Assembly (NCBI GenBank): GCA_016210825.1 | Contig: JACQTM010000037.1 | Location: 1 to 11,184, forward strand | Origin: Hyphomicrobiales bacterium | GTDB taxonomy: Bacteria; Pseudomonadota; Alphaproteobacteria; Rhizobiales; Xanthobacteraceae | Direction: 5' to 3' | Length of the DNA: 11,184 bases | In this document: piece by piece, positions 1 to 6,248 of the stretch | Numbering within the stretch: position 1 is the first letter of the stretch | Layout: the number at the start of each line of letters is the position of its first letter | Translations under genes and position numbers: made by a program | Notes under the pieces: generated by a model | What the model was told of the DNA's origin: nothing | What the model saw: only the letters and a program-made list of their open reading frames with translations | Databases searched by the model: none

Positions 1-1658
1 GGATCGACCTTGCTCATGCCGAGCACGGCTTCCAGCCGATCAATAAAGAGCTGGCGGTTTGGTAAACCGGTTAGATTGTCGTGAATGGCGTCATGCAGCA
101 AACGCTCTTCGGCGGTCTTGAATTCGGTTACGTCGGTCAGCGTGCCGACGAGGCGCACAACCTCGCCGTCGCTGCCGACGACGGGACGCGCCTTCAGCGT
201 GAACCAGAGATAATGACCGTCCGGTGTGCGGAAGCGGAACTCCTGACTTAACCGTCCCCGCCGTTGTTCGATCAGGCCGTCAAGCGCGGCCCGGAAACGG
301 TCGCGGTCGAGCGGATGCAGCACCTCGAGCCAGAGCGACGCCGATCCATCGAGCGTACCGCGCTTGAGGCCGAGAAGCTGCTCGGTCTCGACGCTGGTGA
401 ACACCCTGTCCGCGGATACGTCCCAATCCCAGATCATGTCGCCGGCGCCGGTGAGGGCGAGCGCGCGGCGCTCGACATCGGAAACGATATTCGCGGTCAT
501 GCTTCCGGCGAAGGCGTGCTGCATCACGGTGAACCCGATCAGCATGACGATCAGCACCAGGCCGCCAAGCAGGGCGGGGCCGACGATGTCGTTAGTAACG
601 ACGCCGGTAATTGTCAGTCCCGCCGCGATCGCCCACGCGACGAGCAGGAACCAGGTGGGAATGAGCAAGACGGCGCGGTCGTAGCCGTGGGAGGAAAGAA
701 AGATGACGACGGCAAACCCGAAGAAGGCGACCGCCGCAAGCGAGAACCGCGCGATCCCCGAGGCGACCGCTTCATCGAACAAGGCGAGGCCAACCAGCGT
801 TGCCAGTACCGCGAGCCACGCGATGGTGATGTGCGCATAGCGCACATGCCAGCGGTTGAGGTTAAGGTAAGCGAACAGAAAGACGAGCAGGGTCGCGGCA
901 AGGATTGCTTCGCCCGAGGCGCGCCAGATGCGTTCGATGCTTGGCGAGAGATCGAAAACCTTGCCCCAAAAGCCAAAATCGATTCCGATATAAACGAGAA
1001 CCGCCCAGCCGAGTGCCGCCGCCGCCGGGAACATCACGCTGCCCTTGACCACGAACAGAATGGTGAGGAACAGCGCCAGCAAACCCGCGATACCGATAAC
1101 GATGCCGTAATAGAGGGTGAAGGAGTTGATCTTGTCCTTGTAGGCGTCGGGTTCCCACAAATAGAGCTGCGGCAACCGGTCGGTGCGCAGTTCCGCGACG
1201 TAGGTATTGATGCTGCCGGGATCGAGCGTGACGCGAAATACGTCTGCCGTGGCGCTCTGCTGACGTTCGGGACGCTCGCCGGAACTCGGGGTGATATTAA
1301 CCACGCGCGAGAGGCCGAGATCGGGCCAGAAAATTCCGGAATCGACCAAGCGGTAATATGGCACGACGATCAGCCGGTCGATTTGCTCGTCGCCGTTATT
1401 GGCAAGCGCGAATACCACCCAGTTGTTGCCGCCCTCGCGCGCGCGCACTTCAATGCGGCGAATAATGCCATCGGTACCCGGCGCAGTCGACACCTGGACG
1501 CGGTCGCCTTCCGTGCGCAAGCGTTCGGCCGCGTCGGTCAGATCGATGGCCGAGGCGTCGAGACGCACCGATACCGCATTGATCGCGTACACCGGGGACG
1601 CGAAGCAAAACGCGCCGATCAAGGCTGTCAGGGTTGCGGCTAAACGCAAGGAAAACAA
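1..1658 (-). CDS. Membrane sensor protein: signal peptide, periplasmic domain, 7 TM, PAS, start of GGDEF (3' end beyond window)
   Basis: About 552 codons are present and the gene runs off the left edge, so the C-terminus is missing. Residues 1-24 form a typical signal peptide ending in SPVYA. Residues ~25-170 are a soluble, presumably periplasmic domain. Residues ~178-390 hold seven hydrophobic helices, the layout of 7TMR-DISM receptors. Residues ~400-513 are a PAS fold with a PAC-like end (motifs GDMIWDWD and LVGTLTDVTE). At ~530 the GGDEF domain begins (LTGLPNRQLFIDRL). In this family GGDEF is often followed by EAL, so the protein probably makes or degrades cyclic di-GMP at the inner membrane; which it does cannot be judged from the visible part. 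No ATG lies upstream in frame. I chose TTG at 1658-1656 because AGGGGAG sits 8 bases before it and the signal peptide begins exactly there. A GTG about 20 codons upstream is the alternative. Domain calls are firm; the start is moderately supported. Confidence 0.85.
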   Translation of the reverse strand, partial: MFSLRLAATLTALIGAFCFASPVYAINAVSVRLDASAIDLTDAAERLRTEGDRVQVSTAPGTDGIIRRIEVRAREGGNNWVVFALANNGDEQIDRLIVVPYYRLVDSGIFWPDLGLSRVVNITPSSGERPERQQSATADVFRVTLDPGSINTYVAELRTDRLPQLYLWEPDAYKDKINSFTLYYGIVIGIAGLLALFLTILFVVKGSVMFPAAAALGWAVLVYIGIDFGFWGKVFDLSPSIERIWRASGEAILAATLLVFLFAYLNLNRWHVRYAHITIAWLAVLATLVGLALFDEAVASGIARFSLAAVAFFGFAVVIFLSSHGYDRAVLLIPTWFLLVAWAIAAGLTITGVVTNDIVGPALLGGLVLIVMLIGFTVMQHAFAGSMTANIVSDVERRALALTGAGDMIWDWDVSADRVFTSVETEQLLGLKRGTLDGSASLWLEVLHPLDRDRFRAALDGLIEQRRGRLSQEFRFRTPDGHYLWFTLKARPVVGSDGEVVRLVGTLTDVTEFKTAEERLLHDAIHDNLTGLPNRQLFIDRLEAVLGMSKVD

Positions 1659-1790
1659 AAAATGATCTCCCCTTGAGGGATTGGTGCTTGCGCCGGCGGC
1701 GCTTAACACGGGAAAGATGCGCCATCCCGTGCGCCGATACAAACACGCAAACATTACGCCGATTTCGCGGCTCCCGGCTCCAGGCGGTCC
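1659..1790. other. Intergenic leader with nested hairpin, between quinone oxidoreductase and sensor gene
   Basis: This 132-base gap separates the oxidoreductase stop from the sensor start, both on the minus strand. It holds an inverted repeat CACGGGA (1707-1713) / TCCCGTG (1725-1731), and the same region can also nest GATG/CATC around a CGC loop. A second small hairpin, GCGCC-GGC-GGCGC, lies at 1690-1702. Neither is followed by a T run on the minus strand, so an ordinary intrinsic terminator is not supported. They could be leader structure, an operator, or the end of the oxidoreductase transcript. I see no convincing sigma-70 promoter here. Confidence 0.35.
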
Positions 1791-2792
1791 CTAGGGAGTA
1801 AGCACAATCTTGCCGATATGGGCGCTGGTCTCCATTCGCGCATGCGCATCGGCCGCCTTCGTGAGCGCAAACGTAGAGTCGATCACTGGCCGGACCCGCC
1901 CAGCGGACATGAGCGGCAAGACCTTCGCTTCCACGGCGCGCGCGATCGCACCCTTGTCGGCGATCGAACGCGAACGCAATGTCGAGCCGGTATGATGCAG
2001 CCGCTTGAGCATGATACGGCGGAAATCGACGGTCGCCTTTGGGCTGCCCTGGAAAGCGATCTGCACAATGCGGCCCTCCGACGCGGCCGCTTCATAATTG
2101 CGCTCGATATAGTCGCCGCCGACCATATCCAAGATTACCTCGGCGCCCTTGCCGCCGGTGGCCTCCTTGGTGACGGCAACGAAGTCTTCGCGCTTATAGT
2201 TAACGGCAACGTCGGCGCCGAGTTTGCGGCAGGCTTCGCATTTTTTCGGCGAGCCGGCGGTAACGATGACGCGGGCGCCAAATACCTTGGCGAGCTGAAT
2301 CGCGGTCGTGCCGATTCCGGAGGAGCCGCCATGCACGAGCAACGTCTCGCCGCTCTTCAGTCCGCCGCGTTCGAACACATTGTGCCAGACCGTAAACACG
2401 GTTTCAGGAATTGCCGCGGCTTCGACGAGGGTAAATCCGGCGGGCACTGGCAGCGCGTGGCTCTCATGGGCGAGGCAATACTGCGCATAACCGCCGCCGA
2501 CGACAAGCGCCATGACCTTATCGCCGACCTTCCAGCGCTTGACGCCACTGCCGATCGCGACGACGTCGCCGGCGATTTCAAGACCGGGAATATCCGGCGC
2601 GCCCTTGGGGGGCGGATAGAGACCTTGACGCTGCATGATGTCTGGCCGGTTCACCCCCGCCGCTGCGACACGAACCAGGATTTCATCGGCGCCGGGTGCG
2701 GGGAGTGCGCGTTCCTCGGCGACAAGCATCTCCGGGCCGCCTGGTGCCTTGATTGCGATCGCGGTCATACGGGACGGTAGCGTGGTCATCAT
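1791..2792 (-). CDS. NAD(P)H:quinone oxidoreductase, zeta-crystallin/PIG3-like (MDR superfamily)
   Basis: The 333-residue product has the normal length for the zinc-independent quinone oxidoreductases of the medium-chain dehydrogenase/reductase superfamily. These are cytosolic enzymes that use NADPH to reduce quinones and related electrophiles. The N-terminal GroES-like domain contains GVNRPDIMQRQGLYPPP and PDIPGLEIAGDV. The Rossmann domain begins near residue 152 with HGGSSGIGTTAIQLAK, and the KKCEACRKLGADVAVNY stretch follows the nucleotide-binding beta strand, as in PIG3/TP53I3 relatives. The catalytic zinc ligands of alcohol dehydrogenases are absent, as expected. Two ATGs are adjacent at the start. 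AGGA (2797-2800) lies 4 bases before the first and 7 before the second, so translation may well begin at 2789. The gene is divergent from the DUF1192 gene. The substrate cannot be told from sequence. Confidence 0.92.
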   Translation of the reverse strand: MMTTLPSRMTAIAIKAPGGPEMLVAEERALPAPGADEILVRVAAAGVNRPDIMQRQGLYPPPKGAPDIPGLEIAGDVVAIGSGVKRWKVGDKVMALVVGGGYAQYCLAHESHALPVPAGFTLVEAAAIPETVFTVWHNVFERGGLKSGETLLVHGGSSGIGTTAIQLAKVFGARVIVTAGSPKKCEACRKLGADVAVNYKREDFVAVTKEATGGKGAEVILDMVGGDYIERNYEAAASEGRIVQIAFQGSPKATVDFRRIMLKRLHHTGSTLRSRSIADKGAIARAVEAKVLPLMSAGRVRPVIDSTFALTKAADAHARMETSAHIGKIVLTP

Positions 2793-2838
2793 TCGGTCCT
2801 GCGGGGGTAATTGCGCACGTCAGGGTGCGGCGAGCGAT

Positions 2839-2867
2839 TGTTTAGTCGGGGACGAACGATGTGACAA
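2839..2867 (-). promoter_or_regulatory. Sigma-70-like promoter for the quinone oxidoreductase
   Basis: Reading the minus strand, TTGTCA (2867-2862) is followed after exactly 17 bases by TAAACA (2844-2839). This is a near-consensus -35 and a fair -10. Transcription would start near 2832, leaving a leader of about 40 bases. Confidence 0.5.
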
Positions 2868-2889
2868 CCCGCCGGCCGGCGTCTAAAAT
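2861..2889 (+). promoter_or_regulatory. Sigma-70-like promoter for the DUF1192 gene
   Basis: GTGACA (2861-2866), a 17-base spacer and TAAAAT (2884-2889) form a good promoter. The predicted start near 2896 falls only a few bases before the Shine-Dalgarno GGAGG at 2901-2905, giving a very short leader. Its -35 hexamer occupies the same bases as the -35 of the divergent oxidoreductase promoter. Confidence 0.5.
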
Positions 2890-2911
2890 TTCATTGGCGC
2901 GGAGGCTTGCC

Positions 2912-3097
2912 ATGAACGACGACGAATTGCCGAAGAAGAAGCCGACCCATGAAATCGGGCAGGATCTTTCGCTGCTTTCGGTGAAGGAATTGGGCGATCG
3001 CATCGCGCTGTTGCACGAGGAGATCGCGCGCCTCGAAGCGAACATGAAATCGAAGAATGCTTCGCGCAGCGCCGCCGAGGGCGTTTTTAAAAGTTAA
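2912..3097 (+). CDS. DUF1192 family protein
   Basis: This 61-residue, highly charged protein matches DUF1192, a small family seen mainly in Alphaproteobacteria. The recognisable features are the N-terminal acidic and lysine patch (NDDELPKKKP), the block HEIGQDLSLLSVKELGDRI, and a short heptad-patterned helix (RIALLHEEIARLEANMKSKNAS) that suggests a coiled coil. No signal peptide or membrane segment is present, so it should be cytosolic. Function is unknown. The ATG at 2912 was chosen because GGAGG stands 6 bases upstream and family members start near this point. An upstream in-frame start at 2861 would lie inside the promoter and is rejected. The probable sRNA gene follows downstream on the same strand. 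Confidence 0.88.
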   Translation: MNDDELPKKKPTHEIGQDLSLLSVKELGDRIALLHEEIARLEANMKSKNASRSAAEGVFKS

Positions 3098-3144
3098 CGC
3101 GCCGGATTTCCGCCGCGATTCCAGTAATCTACGAAATTTTCGCA

Positions 3145-3161
3145 CTTAACTTAAAGTTAAG
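3145..3161. promoter_or_regulatory. Perfect 17-bp palindrome containing a CtrA-type box (TTAA-N7-TTAA)
   Basis: CTTAACTT (3145-3152), a central A, and AAGTTAAG (3154-3161) form a perfect inverted repeat. Inside it, TTAA (3146-3149) and TTAA (3157-3160) are separated by exactly 7 bases, the spacing of the full binding site of the cell-cycle regulator CtrA in Alphaproteobacteria. A GANTC methylation site (GATTC, 3117-3121) lies 24 bases upstream. The box would overlap the -35 region of a transcript starting about 3180-3185, the usual arrangement for CtrA-activated promoters. That CtrA binds here is inference; another dimeric regulator could use the palindrome. Confidence 0.5.
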
Positions 3162-3179
3162 CTTTCTCGTTCATTACTG

Positions 3180-3278
3180 ACATCGTCCATCTTCTGGACA
3201 TCGAGTGGCTCCTGTCCACTCTGTTTGACGCCTCCCTGTTATAACCTTGAGCCGCCGGCAACGGCGGCTCTTTTTTTG
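3180..3278 (+). ncRNA. Probable trans-acting small RNA, MmgR/alpha-r8-like (related to the 'suhB' RNA motif)
   Basis: Three hairpins follow each other: GTCCA-tcttc-TGGAC (3185-3199), GAGTGG-ctcctgt-CCACTC (3203-3221), and a terminator (3249-3277). Between the last two is a single-stranded stretch with CCTCCC (3231-3236) running into CTGTTATAACCTTGA. An exposed CCUCCC next to a Rho-independent terminator is typical of alphaproteobacterial sRNAs that pair with Shine-Dalgarno sequences. The conserved core and the CCTTGA before the terminator resemble my recollection of MmgR of Sinorhizobium (alpha-r8 family). TGGACA (3195-3200) can alternatively pair with TGTCCA (3213-3218), so two folds compete. 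No open reading frame with a ribosome site occurs here. The 5' end is approximate and is set by the upstream CtrA-like box. That this is an sRNA gene is well supported by structure; the family name is tentative. Confidence 0.6.
3249..3277 (+). terminator. Rho-independent terminator with GCAA tetraloop
   Basis: GAGCCGCCG (3249-3257) pairs perfectly with CGGCGGCTC (3262-3270) around a GCAA loop of the stable GNRA type. Seven T residues follow at once (3271-3277). It ends the predicted sRNA and would also stop any read-through from the DUF1192 gene. Confidence 0.92.
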
Positions 3279-3336
3279 TTCCCGTCCCGTTCGTCCCGGC
3301 TTGGCAACTATGTCTGCAAGTTGTGGACTGGGTCGC

Positions 3337-3366
3337 TTTACCGCCGGCCGTTCAAATGCCTATGCT
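3337..3366 (+). promoter_or_regulatory. Weak candidate promoter for the DUF1465 gene
   Basis: TTTACC (3337-3342), an 18-base spacer and TATGCT (3361-3366) each match four of six consensus bases. Because a strong terminator ends just upstream at 3277, the DUF1465 gene needs its own promoter somewhere in 3278-3390, and this is the best match I see there. Confidence 0.3.
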
Positions 3367-3394
3367 CTGCTCCGAGTAGGGTGAGGCGTAAAGC

Positions 3395-3919
3395 ATGACG
3401 GAAAATTCCCTCAACGAGGCCGGGCTCGTTTCGTTCAAGGAAAAAGTGACGGGCTCCCAGGCGTTCGCCGCGTTATTCAGCGAGGGTATGGCGCTTGTGG
3501 AGGAGACGGCCACCTATCTCGACGGGCCGGGCCGAAAGGAATCCAAGTCGCTGTCGCGGTCGGCTGCGCTCACCTATGCAACCGAAAGCATGCGGCTCAC
3601 CACGCGGCTGATGCAGCTCGCCTCGTGGCTGCTGCTGCATCGCGCCGTGCGCGAGGGCGAAATGTCGCTCGCGCAGGTCAACCAGGAAAAAACCAAGGTT
3701 AAGCTCACGGTCGGGGAACCGGCCGATCACGAAGCCCTCAAGCTTCTGCCGAAGACGCTTGCCGATCTCATCGCCCGCTCGCGCACCCTGCAAGATCGCG
3801 TGGTGCGTCTCGACGCGGCGATCCATGCGCCGGAAAAAATGGCGCGCGCCGAGGGCGCCAACCCGGTCGAACGCCAGCTTGATTTGTTGAAGGCCGCCTT
3901 CGAACAGAACAGCGCCTGA
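3395..3919 (+). CDS. DUF1465 family protein
   Basis: This 174-residue, largely helical protein matches DUF1465, a family found across Alphaproteobacteria. The most recognisable block is residues ~20-85: SQAFAALFSEGMALVEETATYLDGPGRKESKSLSR, then a helix with YATESMRLTTRLMQLASWLLLHRAVREGEM. The rest includes LLPKTLADLIARSRTLQDRVVRLDAAI. There is no signal peptide. The moderately hydrophobic LMQLASWLLLHRA segment looks like a buried helix rather than a membrane span. Function is not known. GTGAGG lies 8 bases before the ATG and supports this start. The gene stands alone on the plus strand, after the sRNA terminator and convergent with rpmE. Confidence 0.88.
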   Translation: MTENSLNEAGLVSFKEKVTGSQAFAALFSEGMALVEETATYLDGPGRKESKSLSRSAALTYATESMRLTTRLMQLASWLLLHRAVREGEMSLAQVNQEKTKVKLTVGEPADHEALKLLPKTLADLIARSRTLQDRVVRLDAAIHAPEKMARAEGANPVERQLDLLKAAFEQNSA

Positions 3920-4015
3920 CAGTTCTAAGCGTCCACCGACGGGACCGTGTCATAGGACGCGAGTTTGCAGATTGCCCGGGCGGCGGGATCAGCGATCGTT
4001 TCCGGATCGCTCCGA
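3920..4015. terminator. Hairpins between convergent DUF1465 and rpmE genes
   Basis: Two inverted repeats lie in this 96-base gap. AGCGATC (3991-3997) pairs with GATCGCT (4005-4011) around a 7-base loop, 4 bases after the rpmE stop on the minus strand. GCGTCC (3929-3934) pairs with GGACGC (3955-3960), with a smaller GAC/GTC pairing inside, just after the DUF1465 stop. Neither has a T run, so these are at most imperfect terminators or 3'-end protecting structures. Confidence 0.3.
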
Positions 4016-4249
4016 TTACTTGTTATCTGCCTTGAGGAAGCCCGAAAATTTCTTCTGGAAGCGTGACAACCGGCCGCCGCGATCGACGAGCTGCTGCTGG
4101 CCGCCGGTCCAGGCAGGGTGCGACTTCGCATCGATGTCGAGATGCATCGTGTCGCCTTCCTTGCCCCAGGTCGAGCGGGTGACGAATTCGGTGCCGTCGG
4201 TCATGATGACCTTGATCTTGTGATATTTCGGGTGGCCTTCTGATTTCAT
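4016..4249 (-). CDS. rpmE: 50S ribosomal protein L31 (zinc-free, C- type)
   Basis: The 77-residue protein is ribosomal protein L31, which sits on the large subunit and contributes to the bridge with the small subunit. The diagnostic stretches are HPKYHKIKVIMTDGTEFVTRSTW, HLDIDAKSHPAWTGGQQQLVDRGGR and RFQKKF near the end. The paired CxxC zinc ligands of the C+ form are absent; the protein contains no cysteine, as is common in Rhizobiales. The ATG at 4249 gives the family-typical N-terminus MKSEGHPKYH. The frame stays open upstream to 4519, but that extension lacks family similarity and would cover the promoter. A purine-rich GGAAA lies about 9 bases before the ATG. The gene is divergent from the ABC exporter. 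Confidence 0.95.
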   Translation of the reverse strand: MKSEGHPKYHKIKVIMTDGTEFVTRSTWGKEGDTMHLDIDAKSHPAWTGGQQQLVDRGGRLSRFQKKFSGFLKADNK

Positions 4250-4309
4250 GGCGATCGTTTCCAGCGGCATTGCCGCGCATTTTCGTGGATTCATGAAAAA
4301 GTTGCGCGC

Positions 4310-4338
4310 TCTATAGCCCACCGGTGAAGGTGAGACAA
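4310..4338 (-). promoter_or_regulatory. Sigma-70-like promoter for rpmE
   Basis: On the minus strand TTGTCT (4338-4333), a 17-base spacer and TATAGA (4315-4310) form a good promoter. The predicted start near 4303 leaves a leader of about 55 bases before the rpmE ATG. The leader reads through two other ATGs that are not good starts. Confidence 0.55.
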
Positions 4339-4436
4339 GCGGCGAAGGCAATTGCCACCTGTCGCCCGCCGCGCCATTGTCGGGGCAGGGTGGTGTCGGC
4401 AAGAGATGTCGCGAGAGACAACGTGTCGTTAACGCA

Positions 4437-6248
4437 ATGAGTTTTGCAAGCGAGGGGCGCGGCCTCGAATCCGGCCGGATGCTTGCCGGCGCGACCGAGG
4501 CACGCAGTCCCAAGATCAAGCCGCTTGCCGGCCTTGTTCCCTATCTCGTCCGTTACCGACTGCGCGTGCTGGCAGCGCTTGTCGCCTTGGTCGCCGCGGC
4601 ATTGACGACACTCGCCGTTCCGATCGCGGTTCGCCGGATGATCGACTTCGGATTCACTCCGCGCGGTGTAGCGCTGATCGACAACTATTTCATGGTGATG
4701 ATCGCACTCGCCGGGTTGCTGGCCGCGGCCAGCGCCATGCGCTATTACCTCGTCATCACGCTCGGCGAGCGCGTGGTTGCTGATTTGCGCGGCGACGTAT
4801 TCGCACACTTGACGGCATTATCGCCTGCCTTCTTTGATCGCGCCCAGAGCGGCGAGATGATGTCGCGACTGACCGCCGACACGACCCAGATTAAATCGGC
4901 GGTCGGCGCCTCGGTCTCGATCGCGTTGCGCAATCTCGTGCTGTTTATCGGCGCCGGCACGATGATGGTTGTCACCAGTCCGCGATTGTCCGCGTTTGTA
5001 CTGGGCGCGATCCCAATCATCGTGCTGCCGCTGGTCGCGTTCGGACGTTCGGTGCGAAGGCGCTCGCGCGTGGCGCAGGATTCGCTCGCCGACGCATCGG
5101 CCTATGCCGCGGAGCGAATCGGGGCGGTGCGCACGATGCAGGCCTTCACCAACGAGCAGCTGGCGAGTAAGCATTATTCCACCGCGGTCGAGGCTGCATT
5201 TACCGCCGCGCGCAGTTCCACATTGGCGCGCGCCATCCTCACGGCGATTGCAATCTTCCTCATCTTTGCCAGCGTTGTCGTCGTGCTCTGGGTAGGCGCG
5301 CAGGACATCATTGCGGGTACGATCACACCCGGCCGGCTTGGACAATTCGTGCTCTACGCGGTGTTCGCCGCCGGCGGCTTAGGTGAATTGAGCCAGGTTT
5401 GGGGTGAGATCGCGCAGGCCTCGGGTGCCGCGGAGCGATTGTTCGAAATCCTCGCCGTGAAACCCGCGATCAAGATACGCGCTAACCCCATCGCGCTGCC
5501 GCAGCCGCCGCGCGGCGAAGTTGTTTTCGACAATGTGCGCTTCGCCTATCCGGCGCGGCCCGAGGCGCTTGTGCTCAATGGCGTGTCATTCAAGGTACGG
5601 AGCGGGGAGAGGGTTGCGATCGTCGGCCCCTCGGGCGCCGGCAAGAGCACAATCTTTCATCTGATATTGCGTTTCTACGATCCGTCATCGGGCAGTGTGA
5701 AGTTCGATGGCATTCCTGTGATCGACACCGATCCTGCGGCATTGCGCGGGCGTATCGCGCTTGTACCGCAGGAAACCGCAATCTTCGCCGCCTCGGTGCG
5801 TGAGAATATCGGGTTCGGCCGTCCCGGCGCGAGCGCCGGCGAGATCGAACGTGCCGCCGAGATGGCGGCGGCGACCGAATTCATCCGCCGCCTGCCACGA
5901 GGCTATGACACCGAGGTAGGTGAACGCGGGGTGACCCTGTCCGGCGGCCAGCGCCAGCGCGTGGCGATCGCGCGTGCAATCCTGCGCGAGGCGCCGCTGC
6001 TCCTCCTCGACGAGGCGACGTCATCGCTCGATGCGGAAAACGAAACGCTGGTGCAAGCGGCGCTCGGCCGGCTCATGGCTGGGCGTACGACGCTCGTTAT
6101 CGCACACCGGCTCGCTACCGTGCTCTCCTGCGATCGCATCCTGGTGATTGACCATGGACGCATCGTCGAGGAGGGGACGCATGAACAGCTTGCCAATGCC
6201 GGCGGACTCTATGCACGGCTCGCCAAGCTTCAATTCGAAGGCGGCTGA
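4437..6248 (+). CDS. ABC exporter half-transporter, MsbA-like (fused permease and ATPase)
   Basis: The 603-residue product is a fused membrane domain plus ATPase, the normal size for a type IV ABC exporter half that works as a dimer in the inner membrane. Residues ~35-310 are the six-helix domain, with the coupling segment GERVVADLRGDVFAHLTALSPAFFD. The ATPase domain holds Walker A GPSGAGKST (397-405), the Q-loop VPQET, the signature LSGGQ (501-505), Walker B LLLLDE (521-526) with the D-loop SSLD, and the H-loop His557. All catalytic residues are intact. It resembles the alphaproteobacterial MsbA-related exporters; the substrate (lipid, lipopolysaccharide part or drug) is not decidable. The ATG at 4437 was chosen; it lacks a clear Shine-Dalgarno. 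An in-frame TTG at 4377 would add 20 unusual residues and is less likely. The 3' end overlaps the convergent GNAT gene by 19 bases. Confidence 0.93.
   Translation: MSFASEGRGLESGRMLAGATEARSPKIKPLAGLVPYLVRYRLRVLAALVALVAAALTTLAVPIAVRRMIDFGFTPRGVALIDNYFMVMIALAGLLAAASAMRYYLVITLGERVVADLRGDVFAHLTALSPAFFDRAQSGEMMSRLTADTTQIKSAVGASVSIALRNLVLFIGAGTMMVVTSPRLSAFVLGAIPIIVLPLVAFGRSVRRRSRVAQDSLADASAYAAERIGAVRTMQAFTNEQLASKHYSTAVEAAFTAARSSTLARAILTAIAIFLIFASVVVVLWVGAQDIIAGTITPGRLGQFVLYAVFAAGGLGELSQVWGEIAQASGAAERLFEILAVKPAIKIRANPIALPQPPRGEVVFDNVRFAYPARPEALVLNGVSFKVRSGERVAIVGPSGAGKSTIFHLILRFYDPSSGSVKFDGIPVIDTDPAALRGRIALVPQETAIFAASVRENIGFGRPGASAGEIERAAEMAAATEFIRRLPRGYDTEVGERGVTLSGGQRQRVAIARAILREAPLLLLDEATSSLDAENETLVQAALGRLMAGRTTLVIAHRLATVLSCDRILVIDHGRIVEEGTHEQLANAGGLYARLAKLQFEGG

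Noticed and set aside
264..1643. Long open frame on the plus strand (459 residues).
   Set aside because: It is antisense to the sensor gene, its product is low-complexity and rich in R, D, E and G without any domain, and the minus strand has clear PAS, membrane and GGDEF features.
1818..2780. Long open frame on the plus strand opposite the quinone oxidoreductase.
   Set aside because: No recognisable protein; it is a by-product of G+C-rich codon use on the minus strand.
3225..3244. TTGACG followed by TATAAC inside the sRNA region as a promoter.
   Set aside because: The two hexamers are only about 9 bases apart, far too close for a sigma-70 promoter.
4378..4428. Four TGTCG pentamers upstream of the ABC exporter as a possible regulator-binding array.
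   Set aside because: Spacings of 16, 13 and 17 bases are irregular, and short G+C-rich words recur by chance here.
4377..4436. TTG start adding 20 residues to the ABC exporter.
   Set aside because: The added residues (SGQGGVGKRCRERQ...) have no family support and no ribosome site precedes the TTG; ATG 4437 is simpler.
4250..4519. N-terminal extension of L31 in an open frame.
   Set aside because: The extension has no L31 similarity and covers the predicted rpmE promoter and the start of the ABC exporter.
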